From: Halorubrum kocurii JCM 14978
GTDB lineage: Archaea > Halobacteriota > Halobacteria > Halobacteriales > Haloferacaceae
DNA length: 32,043 nucleotides
Assembly (NCBI RefSeq): GCF_000337355.1
Contig: NZ_AOJH01000076.1
Span: 1 to 32,043, forward strand
Direction of reading: 5' to 3'
The notes under the pieces were generated by a model. The model did not search any database. It worked only from the letters and a program-made list of their open reading frames with translations, and was not told the DNA's origin. Positions 8,478 through 16,126 of the stretch are shown here, piece by piece. Position 1 is the stretch's first letter. Every line of letters begins with the position of its first letter. Both the position numbers and the translations under genes were made by a program.

Positions 8478-9440
8478 TCAGGCCTCGCCCGCGTCCACCG
8501 TCGGCACCGCGACCCGATCGAGCACGTCGGCGATCACGTCGCGTTTGTCGGTGTCGTTGACGGCGGCGTCCGGGGTCAACACGAGCCGGTGGGCGAGCGC
8601 CGGCTCCGCGACGCGTTTCACGTCGTCGGGCGTGACGAACTCGCGGCCGGCGACGACCGCGGCGGCCCGCGCCGTCTCGAAGAGCCGCTGAGTGCCGCGC
8701 GGGGAGACCCCCACGTCGACGCGGCGGTCCGTCCGCGTCGCGCGGGCGACCGACGCCATGTACGCCAGCAGGTCGTCGTCGACCCGGACCGTTTCGGGCA
8801 CCTCGCGGAGGTCCGCGACGGCGTCCGGATCGAGCACGCGCTCGACCGTCGGCGCCTGCGCGACGCGGCCCGCGCGCCGGCGGAGCAGCTCGACCTCCCC
8901 CTCATCGTCCGGGTACCCGATCGCGGTCTTGATCGTGAACCGGTCGAGCTGGGCCTCGGGGAGCGGGAACGCGCCCTCGCTCTCGACCGGGTTCTGGGTG
9001 GCGATGACGTAGAAGGGCTTCGGGAGGTCGTGGGTCTCCCCGTCGACGGTCACCTGCCCCTCCTCCATCGCCTCCAGCAGGGCGGCCTGCGTCTTCGGCG
9101 GCGCGCGGTTGATCTCGTCGGCGAGCACGACGTTCGCGAAGATCGGCCCGGGCGAGAAGGCGAAGGAGCCGTCGCGCTCGTCGAACACGTTGGTCCCGGT
9201 CACGTCGCTGGGGAGGAGGTCGGGCGTGAACTGGACCCGCGAGAACTCCAGGCCGAGCGCGGCCGCGAACGAGCGCGCGGAGAGGGTCTTGCCGGTGCCG
9301 GGCACGTCCTCTAGGAGGACGTGACCGCGGGCGAGGATGCCGAGCGTGACGCGGTCGAGGAACTCGCGGTCGGCCACAACCGCGCCGCCGACCTCGTCGA
9401 CGACGCGGGAGCAGGCCGCCGCGGCTTCGGGGACGTCCAT
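8478..9440 (-). CDS. MoxR-family AAA+ ATPase
   Basis: A 320-residue AAA+ ATPase thought to act as a chaperone in maturing protein complexes, often with DUF58/VWA-domain partners. Walker A is DVPGTGKT (residues 45-52) and Walker B is VVLADE (104-109), followed by INRAPPKTQAALLEAMEEGQ. Sensor 1 (VIATQNPVESEG), the arginine-finger region PLPEAQLDRF and a C-terminal lid domain with GVSPRGTQRL are present. The start is at 9440 (MDVPEAAAAC); the open frame farther upstream crosses the tRNA promoter and is not coding. Unusually, no DUF58 or transglutaminase gene follows; pyrE is convergent instead. Confidence 0.9.
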   Translation of the reverse strand: MDVPEAAAACSRVVDEVGGAVVADREFLDRVTLGILARGHVLLEDVPGTGKTLSARSFAAALGLEFSRVQFTPDLLPSDVTGTNVFDERDGSFAFSPGPIFANVVLADEINRAPPKTQAALLEAMEEGQVTVDGETHDLPKPFYVIATQNPVESEGAFPLPEAQLDRFTIKTAIGYPDDEGEVELLRRRAGRVAQAPTVERVLDPDAVADLREVPETVRVDDDLLAYMASVARATRTDRRVDVGVSPRGTQRLFETARAAAVVAGREFVTPDDVKRVAEPALAHRLVLTPDAAVNDTDKRDVIADVLDRVAVPTVDAGEA

Positions 9441-9568
9441 ACCGCCACCACGCGATCCCCGCCGAAAAGCGTTGTCGGGAGGACGGCCGAACAGCGGTCG
9501 TCGTCGACGCCCCCGGCGGCGTCGGCGATCGAAACGCATAACAGCGGAACCTGCCAACCGAAGGATGA

Positions 9569-9653
9569 GCCGAGGTAGCCTAGCCTGGCCAAGGCGGTAG
9601 ATTCGAAATCTACTGTCCATTCGGACACCGGAGTTCAAATCTCCGCCTCGGCG
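9569..9653 (+). tRNA. tRNA-Ser (anticodon CGA)
   Basis: An 85-nt class II tRNA, with no CCA encoded. The acceptor stem pairs GCCGAGG (9569-9575) with CCTCGGC (9646-9652), with discriminator G at 9653. The anticodon stem is GTAGA/TCTAC (9597-9601/9609-9613) around loop TTCGAAA, giving anticodon CGA at 9604-9606. A long variable arm TGTCC-ATTC-GGACA (9614-9627) marks tRNA-Ser. The T-arm is CGGAG/CTCCG with loop TTCAAAT. It reads the serine codon UCG. No intron. A TATA-like CGCATAAC lies about 30 bases upstream. Confidence 0.96.
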
Positions 9654-9783
9654 CTTCTTTCGGACGCTCGACTCGCGAGCGACCGCTCTCGTTCCGCCGG
9701 TCGGTGACGGCCGTCCGTCGCGGTCCACGCGGGCCCCAGCCGGGCCCGGTCGACGTGGGCCCGAGCCGGCGCGGGCCGACCGC

Positions 9784-10095
9784 CTACGGCTCTCCGCCGA
9801 GCGACTCCTGCTCGGGTCCGGAATCGCCGCGGAGCCGCCGCCGGCGCTTGTCGTAGGCCGCCTCGAGCTTCGCGTTCGTCGCCCGCGAGACGAGGTAGAG
9901 ATCGGTGTCGTCGCCGTCTCGGGGGTGGGCGCTCGCGACCCAGACGTGGCCGTCTCCGGTCGAGAGGTCGGCCGCCCACCGCTCGGCGGCCGCCCGGCTC
10001 TCGAACGCGTGGCGGGGGCCGTCCTCGAAGACGAGTCGCCCGACCTTCGCGTTGCGCTTGCGAGCGGACGGTTTGACCGCGACGACGACGCTCAC
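9784..10095 (-). CDS. Small conserved-looking haloarchaeal protein, unknown function
   Basis: A 103-residue soluble protein, basic at both ends (PSARKRNAK near the start; DKRRRRLRGDSG near the end) with a middle that reads as a small alpha/beta domain (GRLVFEDGPRHAFESRAAAE, then HVWVASAHP and TDLYLVSR). It is likely real because a TATA-like box lies 28 bases before the start and its codons are strongly GC3-biased. The basic surface might bind nucleic acid, but there is no motif to prove it. It is convergent with tRNA-Ser. Confidence 0.7.
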   Translation of the reverse strand: MSVVVAVKPSARKRNAKVGRLVFEDGPRHAFESRAAAERWAADLSTGDGHVWVASAHPRDGDDTDLYLVSRATNAKLEAAYDKRRRRLRGDSGPEQESLGGEP

Positions 10096-10118
10096 GGGCG
10101 TCGTTCGGACGGCAATCG

Positions 10119-10127
10119 GTTAAAAAC
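10119..10127 (-). promoter_or_regulatory. TATA box for the 103-residue unknown gene
   Basis: The minus strand reads GTTTTTAAC, centred 28 bases before the ATG at 10095. This is the expected spacing for a leaderless transcript. Confidence 0.6.
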
Positions 10128-10186
10128 CTCGTCAGACGACGGTCGAAATCGCAAGAGACCAAACCCCGGGTTCCGTACCGCGGCGT

Positions 10187-11833
10187 ATGAGCGACCGGGC
10201 CTGGTACGAGGACGCGACGATCTACTCGTTGGACGTCAAGACGTTCAACGACAGCGACGGAGACGGGTGGGGAGACTTCACGGGCGCGATCGAGCGGCTC
10301 GGCTACCTCGACGAGCTCGGCGTCGACGCCGTGTGGATCCGCCCGTTCTATCCGAGCCCGCTCCGGGACAACGGGTACGACGTCGCCGACTACTACGCCG
10401 TCGACGACCGGCTGGGGAGCCTCGCCGACTTCCGCGAGTTCGCCGACCAGGCGCACGAGCACGGGATACGGGTGATCACCGACCTCGTCTTCAACCACAC
10501 CTCGAACGAGCACGAGTGGTTCCAGCGCGCTCGCGAGGACCCCGAGTCCGAGTACCACGACTACTACCTGTGGACGAGCCATCCGGAGGACGCACACCAG
10601 CGCGGCAACATCTTCCCCGAGTACGAGGACGGCGTCTGGTCGTACGACGAGGTCGCCGGCAAGCACTACTTCCACCAGTTCTACGGCCACCAGCCCGACC
10701 TCAACGTCGCGAACCCCGTCGTCAGAGCGGAGCTGTACGACGTGCTCCGGTTCTGGCTCGACCAGGGCGCGGACGGGTTCCGGATCGACGCCGCCCACCC
10801 GATGCTGATGCCGAAGGGCCACAACGCGACCACTCTCGACGAGACCGAGCTCGGCGAGTCCATCGAGCTGTTCAAAGAGATGCGGCGGGTCGTCGAGGCG
10901 GAGCAGTCCGACGCGGTGCTGCTCGCCGAGGCCGACGACGAGCCGGAACACCTCGACTACTACTTCGGCGACGGCGAGGCGTTCAACCTCCAGTTCAACT
11001 TCGTCATGAACGCCCATCTCACGTACGCGGTGGGCGTGAAGGACACCTGGCCGCTCCAGCGGGCCGAAGAGATCCTCCCCGACGTCTCCGACGTCGGCGG
11101 GTGGGTGAACTTCCTGCGGAACCACGACGAGTGGAACCTGCTGAAGCTCCCCGAGGAGGCGTTCCAGCACGCCCGCGAGTACTTCGCCGACGACGCCGGG
11201 GACTCCTGGATCTTCGAGCGGGGCCACCGGCTGCGGCTCGCCGACCTGTACGGCGGCGACCGCGATCGGATCGCCGTCGCCCACAGCCTCCTCCTCTCGC
11301 TCCCCGGCTCCGTCGCGCTCCAGTCGGGCGACGAGATCGGAATGGGGGCCGACCTCTCGCTCCCGGAGCGCGAGGCCGTCCGCACGCCCATGCAGTGGGA
11401 CGACTCGCCGAACGGCGGGTTCTCGGCCGCGGCCCCCGAGGACTGCTACAACCCCGTGGTCGACGAGGGCGAGTACGCCTACGACCGCGTGAACGTCGCC
11501 GCGCAGCGCGGCGATCCCGACTCGCTGCTCTCGCGGGTCGAGGCGCTCGTGTCGGCCCGCGACGCGTGCCCGGAGATCGCCCGCGGCGACTACCGAACCC
11601 CCGACTGTGACCACAAGGAGACGCGCGTCCACCGGTTCGACCACGAGGGGACGGTCCTCCTCTGCGCGCACAACCTCGCGGACGAGTACCGCGAGGAGAT
11701 CGTCGGGTTCGACGTCGACCCGGACAGCGTGGAGCACGTCGTCGGCGACGGCGGTCACTCCGTCGCGGAGGGCGGCGTCACGTTCGAGCTCGACGCCTGC
11801 GACTACGCGTGGCTGCGCGGAGAGAAGCGGTAA
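10187..11833 (+). CDS. GH13 family enzyme, trehalose synthase-like (alpha-amylase family)
   Basis: A 548-residue alpha-glucan/disaccharide-active enzyme with an (alpha/beta)8 barrel. The four GH13 conserved regions are present: DLVFNHTS (Asp99-His104), GFRIDAAH (nucleophile Asp201), LLAEAD (acid/base Glu248) and FLRNHDE (His313-Asp314). The opening WYEDATIYSLDVKTFNDSDG and the block YDEVAGKHYFHQFY, followed by HQPDLNVANPVV, resemble trehalose synthases (maltose to trehalose) and GH13 alpha-glucosidases. The C-terminal about 100 residues look like the usual beta-sandwich domain. A role in trehalose or compatible-solute metabolism is inferred. It is a single-gene unit; no sugar transporter is adjacent. 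Confidence 0.87.
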   Translation: MSDRAWYEDATIYSLDVKTFNDSDGDGWGDFTGAIERLGYLDELGVDAVWIRPFYPSPLRDNGYDVADYYAVDDRLGSLADFREFADQAHEHGIRVITDLVFNHTSNEHEWFQRAREDPESEYHDYYLWTSHPEDAHQRGNIFPEYEDGVWSYDEVAGKHYFHQFYGHQPDLNVANPVVRAELYDVLRFWLDQGADGFRIDAAHPMLMPKGHNATTLDETELGESIELFKEMRRVVEAEQSDAVLLAEADDEPEHLDYYFGDGEAFNLQFNFVMNAHLTYAVGVKDTWPLQRAEEILPDVSDVGGWVNFLRNHDEWNLLKLPEEAFQHAREYFADDAGDSWIFERGHRLRLADLYGGDRDRIAVAHSLLLSLPGSVALQSGDEIGMGADLSLPEREAVRTPMQWDDSPNGGFSAAAPEDCYNPVVDEGEYAYDRVNVAAQRGDPDSLLSRVEALVSARDACPEIARGDYRTPDCDHKETRVHRFDHEGTVLLCAHNLADEYREEIVGFDVDPDSVEHVVGDGGHSVAEGGVTFELDACDYAWLRGEKR

Positions 11834-11883
11834 CGCGGCCGAGCGGAGCGACGGCGCCTCGGAGCGACGCGAGTCCGTCCCCG

Positions 11884-13569
11884 TCAGTCGTCCGCGAGCG
11901 AGGCGGCGTCCGGGACCGACCCGTCCTCGGCGGCGGCCGAGAGCAGGCGGTCGAGCCCGTCGACCATCGCGACGACGCTGGCGCGGGTGATGTCGGCGTC
12001 GGTCGCGGAGACCGAAACGGACCGGTCGCCGCGCGACAGGTCGACTTCGACGGTGACGACGGCGTCGGTCCCGCCCGTGATCGCGTCGACGTGGTAGGAG
12101 TCGAGGTCGAAGGAGACGCCCTCGACGGCGGAATCGCCCGCCAGCGCGGCCCGGACCGCCTCCAACCCGGCGTCGACGGGGCCGGACCCGGTGCCGGAGG
12201 CGACCCGCTCGTCGTCGCCGACGCGGAGCCGGACCGACGCGGTCGGGAGGTTCCCACCCGAGGTGGCCGACAGGTCGACGAGCTCGACGCGGCGGTCGCG
12301 CTCGCGGCCCTGCACGTCCTCGGTGATCGCGAGCAGGTCGGCGTCAGTGACGCGCTTCCCGCGGTCCCCGAGCTCTTTCACGCGGCTCACGACCTGGCTC
12401 AGCTCGTCGGCGTCGACCGCGACGTCGTGCTCGGCGAGGGCCGCTTTGACCCCCGCGCGCCCGGCGTGTTTGCCGAGGACGAGCCGCCGTTCCCGCCCCA
12501 CCGTCTCGGGCGGGTACGGCTCGTACATCGTCCCGTCCTTCAGCGTCCCGTCGGTGTGGATCCCGGACTCGTGGGCGAAGGCGTTGGCGCCGCAGACCGC
12601 CTTATTCGGCGGGAGCGCGACCCCGGTCGCCTCCGAGACGGTCCGGCAGAGCCGATAGAGCCGCTCCAGCTCGACGGTGTCGATGCCGTACGACTGGTCG
12701 AGCGCGATGGCGACCTCCTCTAAAGCGACGTTGCCGGCGCGCTCGCCGACGCCCATGACGGTCCCGTGGACGGTGTCGGCGCCCGCCTTCAGCCCGGCGT
12801 GGACGTTCGCCACGCCGAAGCCGAGGTCGTCGTGGGTGTGGAGGCTCGTCGGGCCGCGGTCGGCGAGCCGAGAGACGACGTCCGCGGTGCGTTCCGGGTC
12901 GGCCGCGCCGACCGTGTCGCAGTAGCAGATCCGATCGGCACCGGCGTCGAGCCCGGCGCCGAGCAAGCGTTCGAGGTAGTCGAGGTCGGCGCGCGAGCCG
13001 TCCTCGCCGAGCACCTCGACCCACAGGCCGTGGTCTTTGGCGTACTCGACGAGCTCGACCGTCGTCTCGACCACCTCGTCGCGGGTCGACCCGACCTTCG
13101 TCTCGACGTGCTTGTCCGAGGCGGGGACGACGAGATTCACGCCGTCGACGCCGCAGTCGAGCGCGTGGTCGATGTCGGCCTTCACGCCGCGGGCGAAGCT
13201 CGTCACGGTCGCGTCGAGTCCCTCGCTCGCGACCCGGCGGATGGCCTCTCGCTCGCCGTCAGAAGTGCACGCCGAGCCGGCCTCGATCAGGTGCATCCCG
13301 GCCGCGTCGAGCTCGCGGGCGATGTCGACCTTCTCGGCCGGCGTCAGCGAGACGCCCGGCATCTGCTCGCCGTCGCGCAGGGTGGTGTCTAACAGCTGTA
13401 CCTCGTCGAGTGTGGTGAGTGGTGTTCGGGTCAAAAGGAAGTCCGTCGGCTCGTCGGTGGGTTCGGGGCCGGTACCGCCGCGGGGCGGTCGTGCCCCGGT
13501 GTCGTTATCGCCGGAGAATTTCGCGGCCAGCCGCCGTGAGGCGACTTCCTCTATCCTCCGAACGACCAC
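11884..13569 (-). CDS. 2-isopropylmalate / (R)-citramalate synthase family protein
   Basis: Condenses acetyl-CoA with a 2-oxo acid in branched-chain amino acid synthesis (leucine or isoleucine route). A 561-residue protein. The HMGL-like TIM barrel starts LLDTTLRDGEQMPGVSLTP (Arg65, Asp66) and carries the HTHDDLGFGVAN metal motif, GVGERAGN and AHESGIHTDG. The C-terminal LeuA-type dimer/regulatory domain (from about residue 420) has the usual Gly-rich strand GTGSGPVDAGLEAV, so feedback control by an end product is likely. The start is uncertain: a GTG at 13569 gives a roughly 50-residue extension, and the next in-frame candidate is a TTG near residue 46. Which oxo acid is used cannot be settled by eye. 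Confidence 0.85.
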   Translation of the reverse strand: MVVRRIEEVASRRLAAKFSGDNDTGARPPRGGTGPEPTDEPTDFLLTRTPLTTLDEVQLLDTTLRDGEQMPGVSLTPAEKVDIARELDAAGMHLIEAGSACTSDGEREAIRRVASEGLDATVTSFARGVKADIDHALDCGVDGVNLVVPASDKHVETKVGSTRDEVVETTVELVEYAKDHGLWVEVLGEDGSRADLDYLERLLGAGLDAGADRICYCDTVGAADPERTADVVSRLADRGPTSLHTHDDLGFGVANVHAGLKAGADTVHGTVMGVGERAGNVALEEVAIALDQSYGIDTVELERLYRLCRTVSEATGVALPPNKAVCGANAFAHESGIHTDGTLKDGTMYEPYPPETVGRERRLVLGKHAGRAGVKAALAEHDVAVDADELSQVVSRVKELGDRGKRVTDADLLAITEDVQGRERDRRVELVDLSATSGGNLPTASVRLRVGDDERVASGTGSGPVDAGLEAVRAALAGDSAVEGVSFDLDSYHVDAITGGTDAVVTVEVDLSRGDRSVSVSATDADITRASVVAMVDGLDRLLSAAAEDGSVPDAASLADD

Positions 13570-13713
13570 GATCGTCTCGTGTCATTCGTGTCCGTGCCGA
13601 CGCGTCACACACTGATAAGTCGTCGGGTCGCGACAGGTTTGACCGAGCCGAGGCTCACGGCGCGTCGGGCGCCCGCTGTCGGACGGCGACCGGAGGGCCG
13701 AGGTCGGGGATAC

Positions 13714-13720
13714 GATTATA
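13714..13720 (+). promoter_or_regulatory. TATA box of the cupin gene
   Basis: GATTATA is centred 27 bases before the ATG at 13744 and supports that start over in-frame upstream codons. Confidence 0.6.
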
Positions 13721-13743
13721 CGGCCGCCCTCGGACGGGTCGGT

Positions 13744-14232
13744 ATGCGGAAAGCCGCGATCGACGACGTCGACGTCGTCACGAACCCGATGGGTGTCCAC
13801 GACGTTCGAAAGCCGGTCTCGCGGGCGATCGGCACCGAACACGTCGCGATGAACTACTTCGAACTCGCGCCGGGAGACGAGTTCTCGGGCGGGCTCCACA
13901 CGCACCGCGATCAGGAGGAGGTGTTCTACGTGCTCTCGGGGACCGCCACGTTCGAAGTGGGCCGAGACCGCGAGCGGGTCGACGTCGGCGCCGGAGAGCT
14001 GATCCGGTTCGCACCGGGAGAGTTCCAGTCCGGCTTCGTCCGCGAGGACGCCGACGAGGACGTCGCCGCGTGGGCGTTCGGCGCACCCGGCGCGCGACAC
14101 GACTGGGACCAGATCGAGTCGCTGATCGAGTGCCGCGAGTGCGGCGAGGAACGCACGCACGCGACCGAGCTGACCGACGAGGGGCGGTTCCGGTTCACGT
14201 GCAACGACTGCGGGACCTCCTTCTCTCCGTAG
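13744..14232 (+). CDS. Cupin-domain protein with C-terminal zinc ribbon
   Basis: A 162-residue protein in two parts. Residues about 30-115 are a single cupin barrel with the metal-binding motif GLHTHRDQEEVFYVLSGTA (His52, His54, Glu59) and the second motif FAPGEFQSGF. Residues 130-156 form a zinc ribbon (Cys130, Cys133, Cys153, Cys156: CREC and CNDC). Second-motif metal ligands are not all obvious, so it may bind a ligand rather than catalyse. The combination suggests a sensor or adaptor. The ATG at 13744 is set by the TATA box. Divergent from the isopropylmalate synthase-family gene. Confidence 0.85.
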   Translation: MRKAAIDDVDVVTNPMGVHDVRKPVSRAIGTEHVAMNYFELAPGDEFSGGLHTHRDQEEVFYVLSGTATFEVGRDRERVDVGAGELIRFAPGEFQSGFVREDADEDVAAWAFGAPGARHDWDQIESLIECRECGEERTHATELTDEGRFRFTCNDCGTSFSP

Positions 14233-14267
14233 CCGCCACCGAACGCGCGGCCGTTTCGGCCGCCGTC

Positions 14268-14930
14268 TCACCCCAGCAGCGACCGGACCGATCGCCGCTT
14301 CGTCCCGCACCGTTCCCGGTACTCGCAGGCCGAACAGCGGTCGTCGTCGACGCGCGCCGGCGGGCCATCGATCGCCCGCGCGGCCCGCAGCGCCCCTCGG
14401 TAGGCGGCCTTCTTCCGGGTCGTGAGGCGGACGTCGCGGACGGCGCCGACGCTCGGGTACTCGACGAGCGCGCGCGGCACCTCGCGCTCGCGCTCCCACG
14501 CGACCGCCTTCGCGACGGCGACGGCCCTGACCGCCTGCGGCTCCCAGACGCCGTTCGTCGGCGGCTCGCCCGGCGAGACGACGCTGGGAACGGGCGGGTC
14601 GACGTCCGTCTCACCCGCGAGAACCTTGTGGACCCTCCCGTGACACTCCCTTCCGGATCGGAAGACGCGCTCGCGTTCGGGGTCGGCGAGCCGGTCGTAG
14701 TCGCCGCGCTCGCGGAGCCGCGAGAGGTTCCGGCGGTACGCGGCTGGCGAGCGGCGGATCGGCAGTCGTCGGAGCGTCGCGTCCGGCGCGTCGACGAGCG
14801 AGGGATACCGAAAAGCGAGGTCGATCCGAGCGCGCGCCTCACCGGGTACGCCTCGGTCGTCGTCACGGCGCGCGTAGTAGAGCTGTCGCGGGCAGTAGGC
14901 GGCGCGGGCGAGGTCGCTGAAGGCGATCAC
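14268..14930 (-). CDS. Stand-alone Cas4-like (PD-(D/E)XK superfamily) Fe-S protein
   Basis: A 220-residue protein resembling Cas4/RecB-type nucleases. It begins with AAYCPRQLYYARR (Cys13), the typical Cas4 N-terminus, has a GRVHKVL motif with the RecB-type His101, and ends with Cys199-x2-Cys202-x5-Cys208. These four cysteines are the expected ligands of a [4Fe-4S] cluster. The central part that should hold the nuclease Asp and Glu-x-Lys (about 110-150) does not show them clearly, so activity is uncertain. No cas genes or CRISPR repeats are nearby. It follows mfnA by 52 bases in the same direction and may be co-transcribed. Confidence 0.75.
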   Translation of the reverse strand: MIAFSDLARAAYCPRQLYYARRDDDRGVPGEARARIDLAFRYPSLVDAPDATLRRLPIRRSPAAYRRNLSRLRERGDYDRLADPERERVFRSGRECHGRVHKVLAGETDVDPPVPSVVSPGEPPTNGVWEPQAVRAVAVAKAVAWEREREVPRALVEYPSVGAVRDVRLTTRKKAAYRGALRAARAIDGPPARVDDDRCSACEYRERCGTKRRSVRSLLG

Positions 14931-14982
14931 GGCGGGGATGGCCGCGGTTTCGGTGAAAAGGAGTCGGTGCCCTCGCGGCCGG

Positions 14983-16050
14983 TCACTCCCGTATCCGATC
15001 GAGGTCCGCCACGAACGCTCGGAGCGTCTCCCGCGTCACGTGGGGCATGCAGACGACGCGCAGCTCGCCGCCGCCCGTCCGCGAGACTTTCCAGCCCGCC
15101 TCCCGCAGCGCGTCGAACTCGGGCTCCGGGAGCGCCGCCGCGACGAGCGGGAGCTCCGGTTCGACCACGTCGTACCCGCGATCGCCGAGCGCCCCGGCGA
15201 GCCACTCGGCGTTGGCGGTCGCGCGCTCGACCGCGTCGCGGTAGCCGTCCGGCCACAGCGCCTCCATCGCGGCCACGGCTCCGGCGACGCCAGCGCCGCT
15301 CCGCGTTCCCGTCAGCGTCGCCTGCGACCGCGTCTCCAGGTAGGGCGTGTCGACCGCGAGCGCGTCCAGCGCCGCGGCGTCGCGGGCGATGAGCCCGCCG
15401 GCCGGCACCGCCGCCTGTCCGAACTTATGCGGGTCGATCGTCAGCGTGTCGACGGCGCCGTCGCCGAACGACCACTCGGCGTCGGTGAAGGGGAGCACGA
15501 ACCCGCCCCACGCCGCGTCGACGTGCATGACCGCCCCCGCCTCCCGAGCGATCCGCGCCAGCTCCGGGATCGGGTCCACCCGGCCGTACTCCGTGCTCCC
15601 GGCGACGCCGACGACCAGTGCGGTCGATTCGTCGACGGCGGCCGCGACGGCGTCGGTCCGGGCTCGAAAGTCGTCGTCGACCGGGACGGTCCGGAGCTCC
15701 ACGTCGAGCAGCTCCGCGGCCTTGTGGAACGAGAAGTGGCCGCTCTCGGGGACGACGACGTTCACGTCGCTCGCGTCGTGGCGGTTTCGCGCCGACCGCA
15801 CCGCCTGCACGTTCGCCTCGGTACCGCCGGAGGTGACGTACCCCGTCGCGTCGGTCGGCGTCGGGTGGTCCGTAAGCGTCGCGAGCAGCTCGACCGCGCG
15901 CTCCTCCAGCGACGCGATCGCCTCGTACGTGGCCGGATCGCCCGGATTCGTCGCGAGGAACCGCTCGGCCGCCTCCCGTGCCGCGGGATGCGGCTCGGTA
16001 CACATCGACGAGAGCACCCGGTCGAACGACTGCGGCTCGGGCTGCTGCAT
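14983..16050 (-). CDS. mfnA: MfnA-family L-tyrosine/L-aspartate decarboxylase (PLP-dependent)
   Basis: A 355-residue group II amino acid decarboxylase. The PLP lysine is Lys209 in [10 protein letters not shown], with Asp178 (MHVDAAWGG) contacting the pyridine nitrogen and [11 protein letters not shown] binding the phosphate. In methanogens MfnA makes tyramine for methanofuran; in other archaea the same family decarboxylates aspartate to beta-alanine for coenzyme A. Haloarchaea lack methanofuran, so aspartate decarboxylation is the likelier role here; this is an inference. Same orientation as the Cas4-like gene downstream and separate from ppsA. Confidence 0.9.
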   Translation of the reverse strand: MQQPEPQSFDRVLSSMCTEPHPAAREAAERFLATNPGDPATYEAIASLEERAVELLATLTDHPTPTDATGYVTSGGTEANVQAVRSARNRHDASDVNVVVPESGHFSFHKAAELLDVELRTVPVDDDFRARTDAVAAAVDESTALVVGVAGSTEYGRVDPIPELARIAREAGAVMHVDAAWGGFVLPFTDAEWSFGDGAVDTLTIDPHKFGQAAVPAGGLIARDAAALDALAVDTPYLETRSQATLTGTRSGAGVAGAVAAMEALWPDGYRDAVERATANAEWLAGALGDRGYDVVEPELPLVAAALPEPEFDALREAGWKVSRTGGGELRVVCMPHVTRETLRAFVADLDRIRE

Positions 16051-16126
16051 TCGACCGAACGTTGCCGCGGAGGGTCTTACCCGTTCCGCTCCGAGCGCTC
16101 TCGATCGGGCGGCTGCCGCGCCCGCG

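Noticed and set aside
9635-11758. 707-codon frame opposite the GH13 gene
   Set aside because: It is the antisense of a clear GH13 enzyme and reads through the tRNA-adjacent gap; composition artefact.
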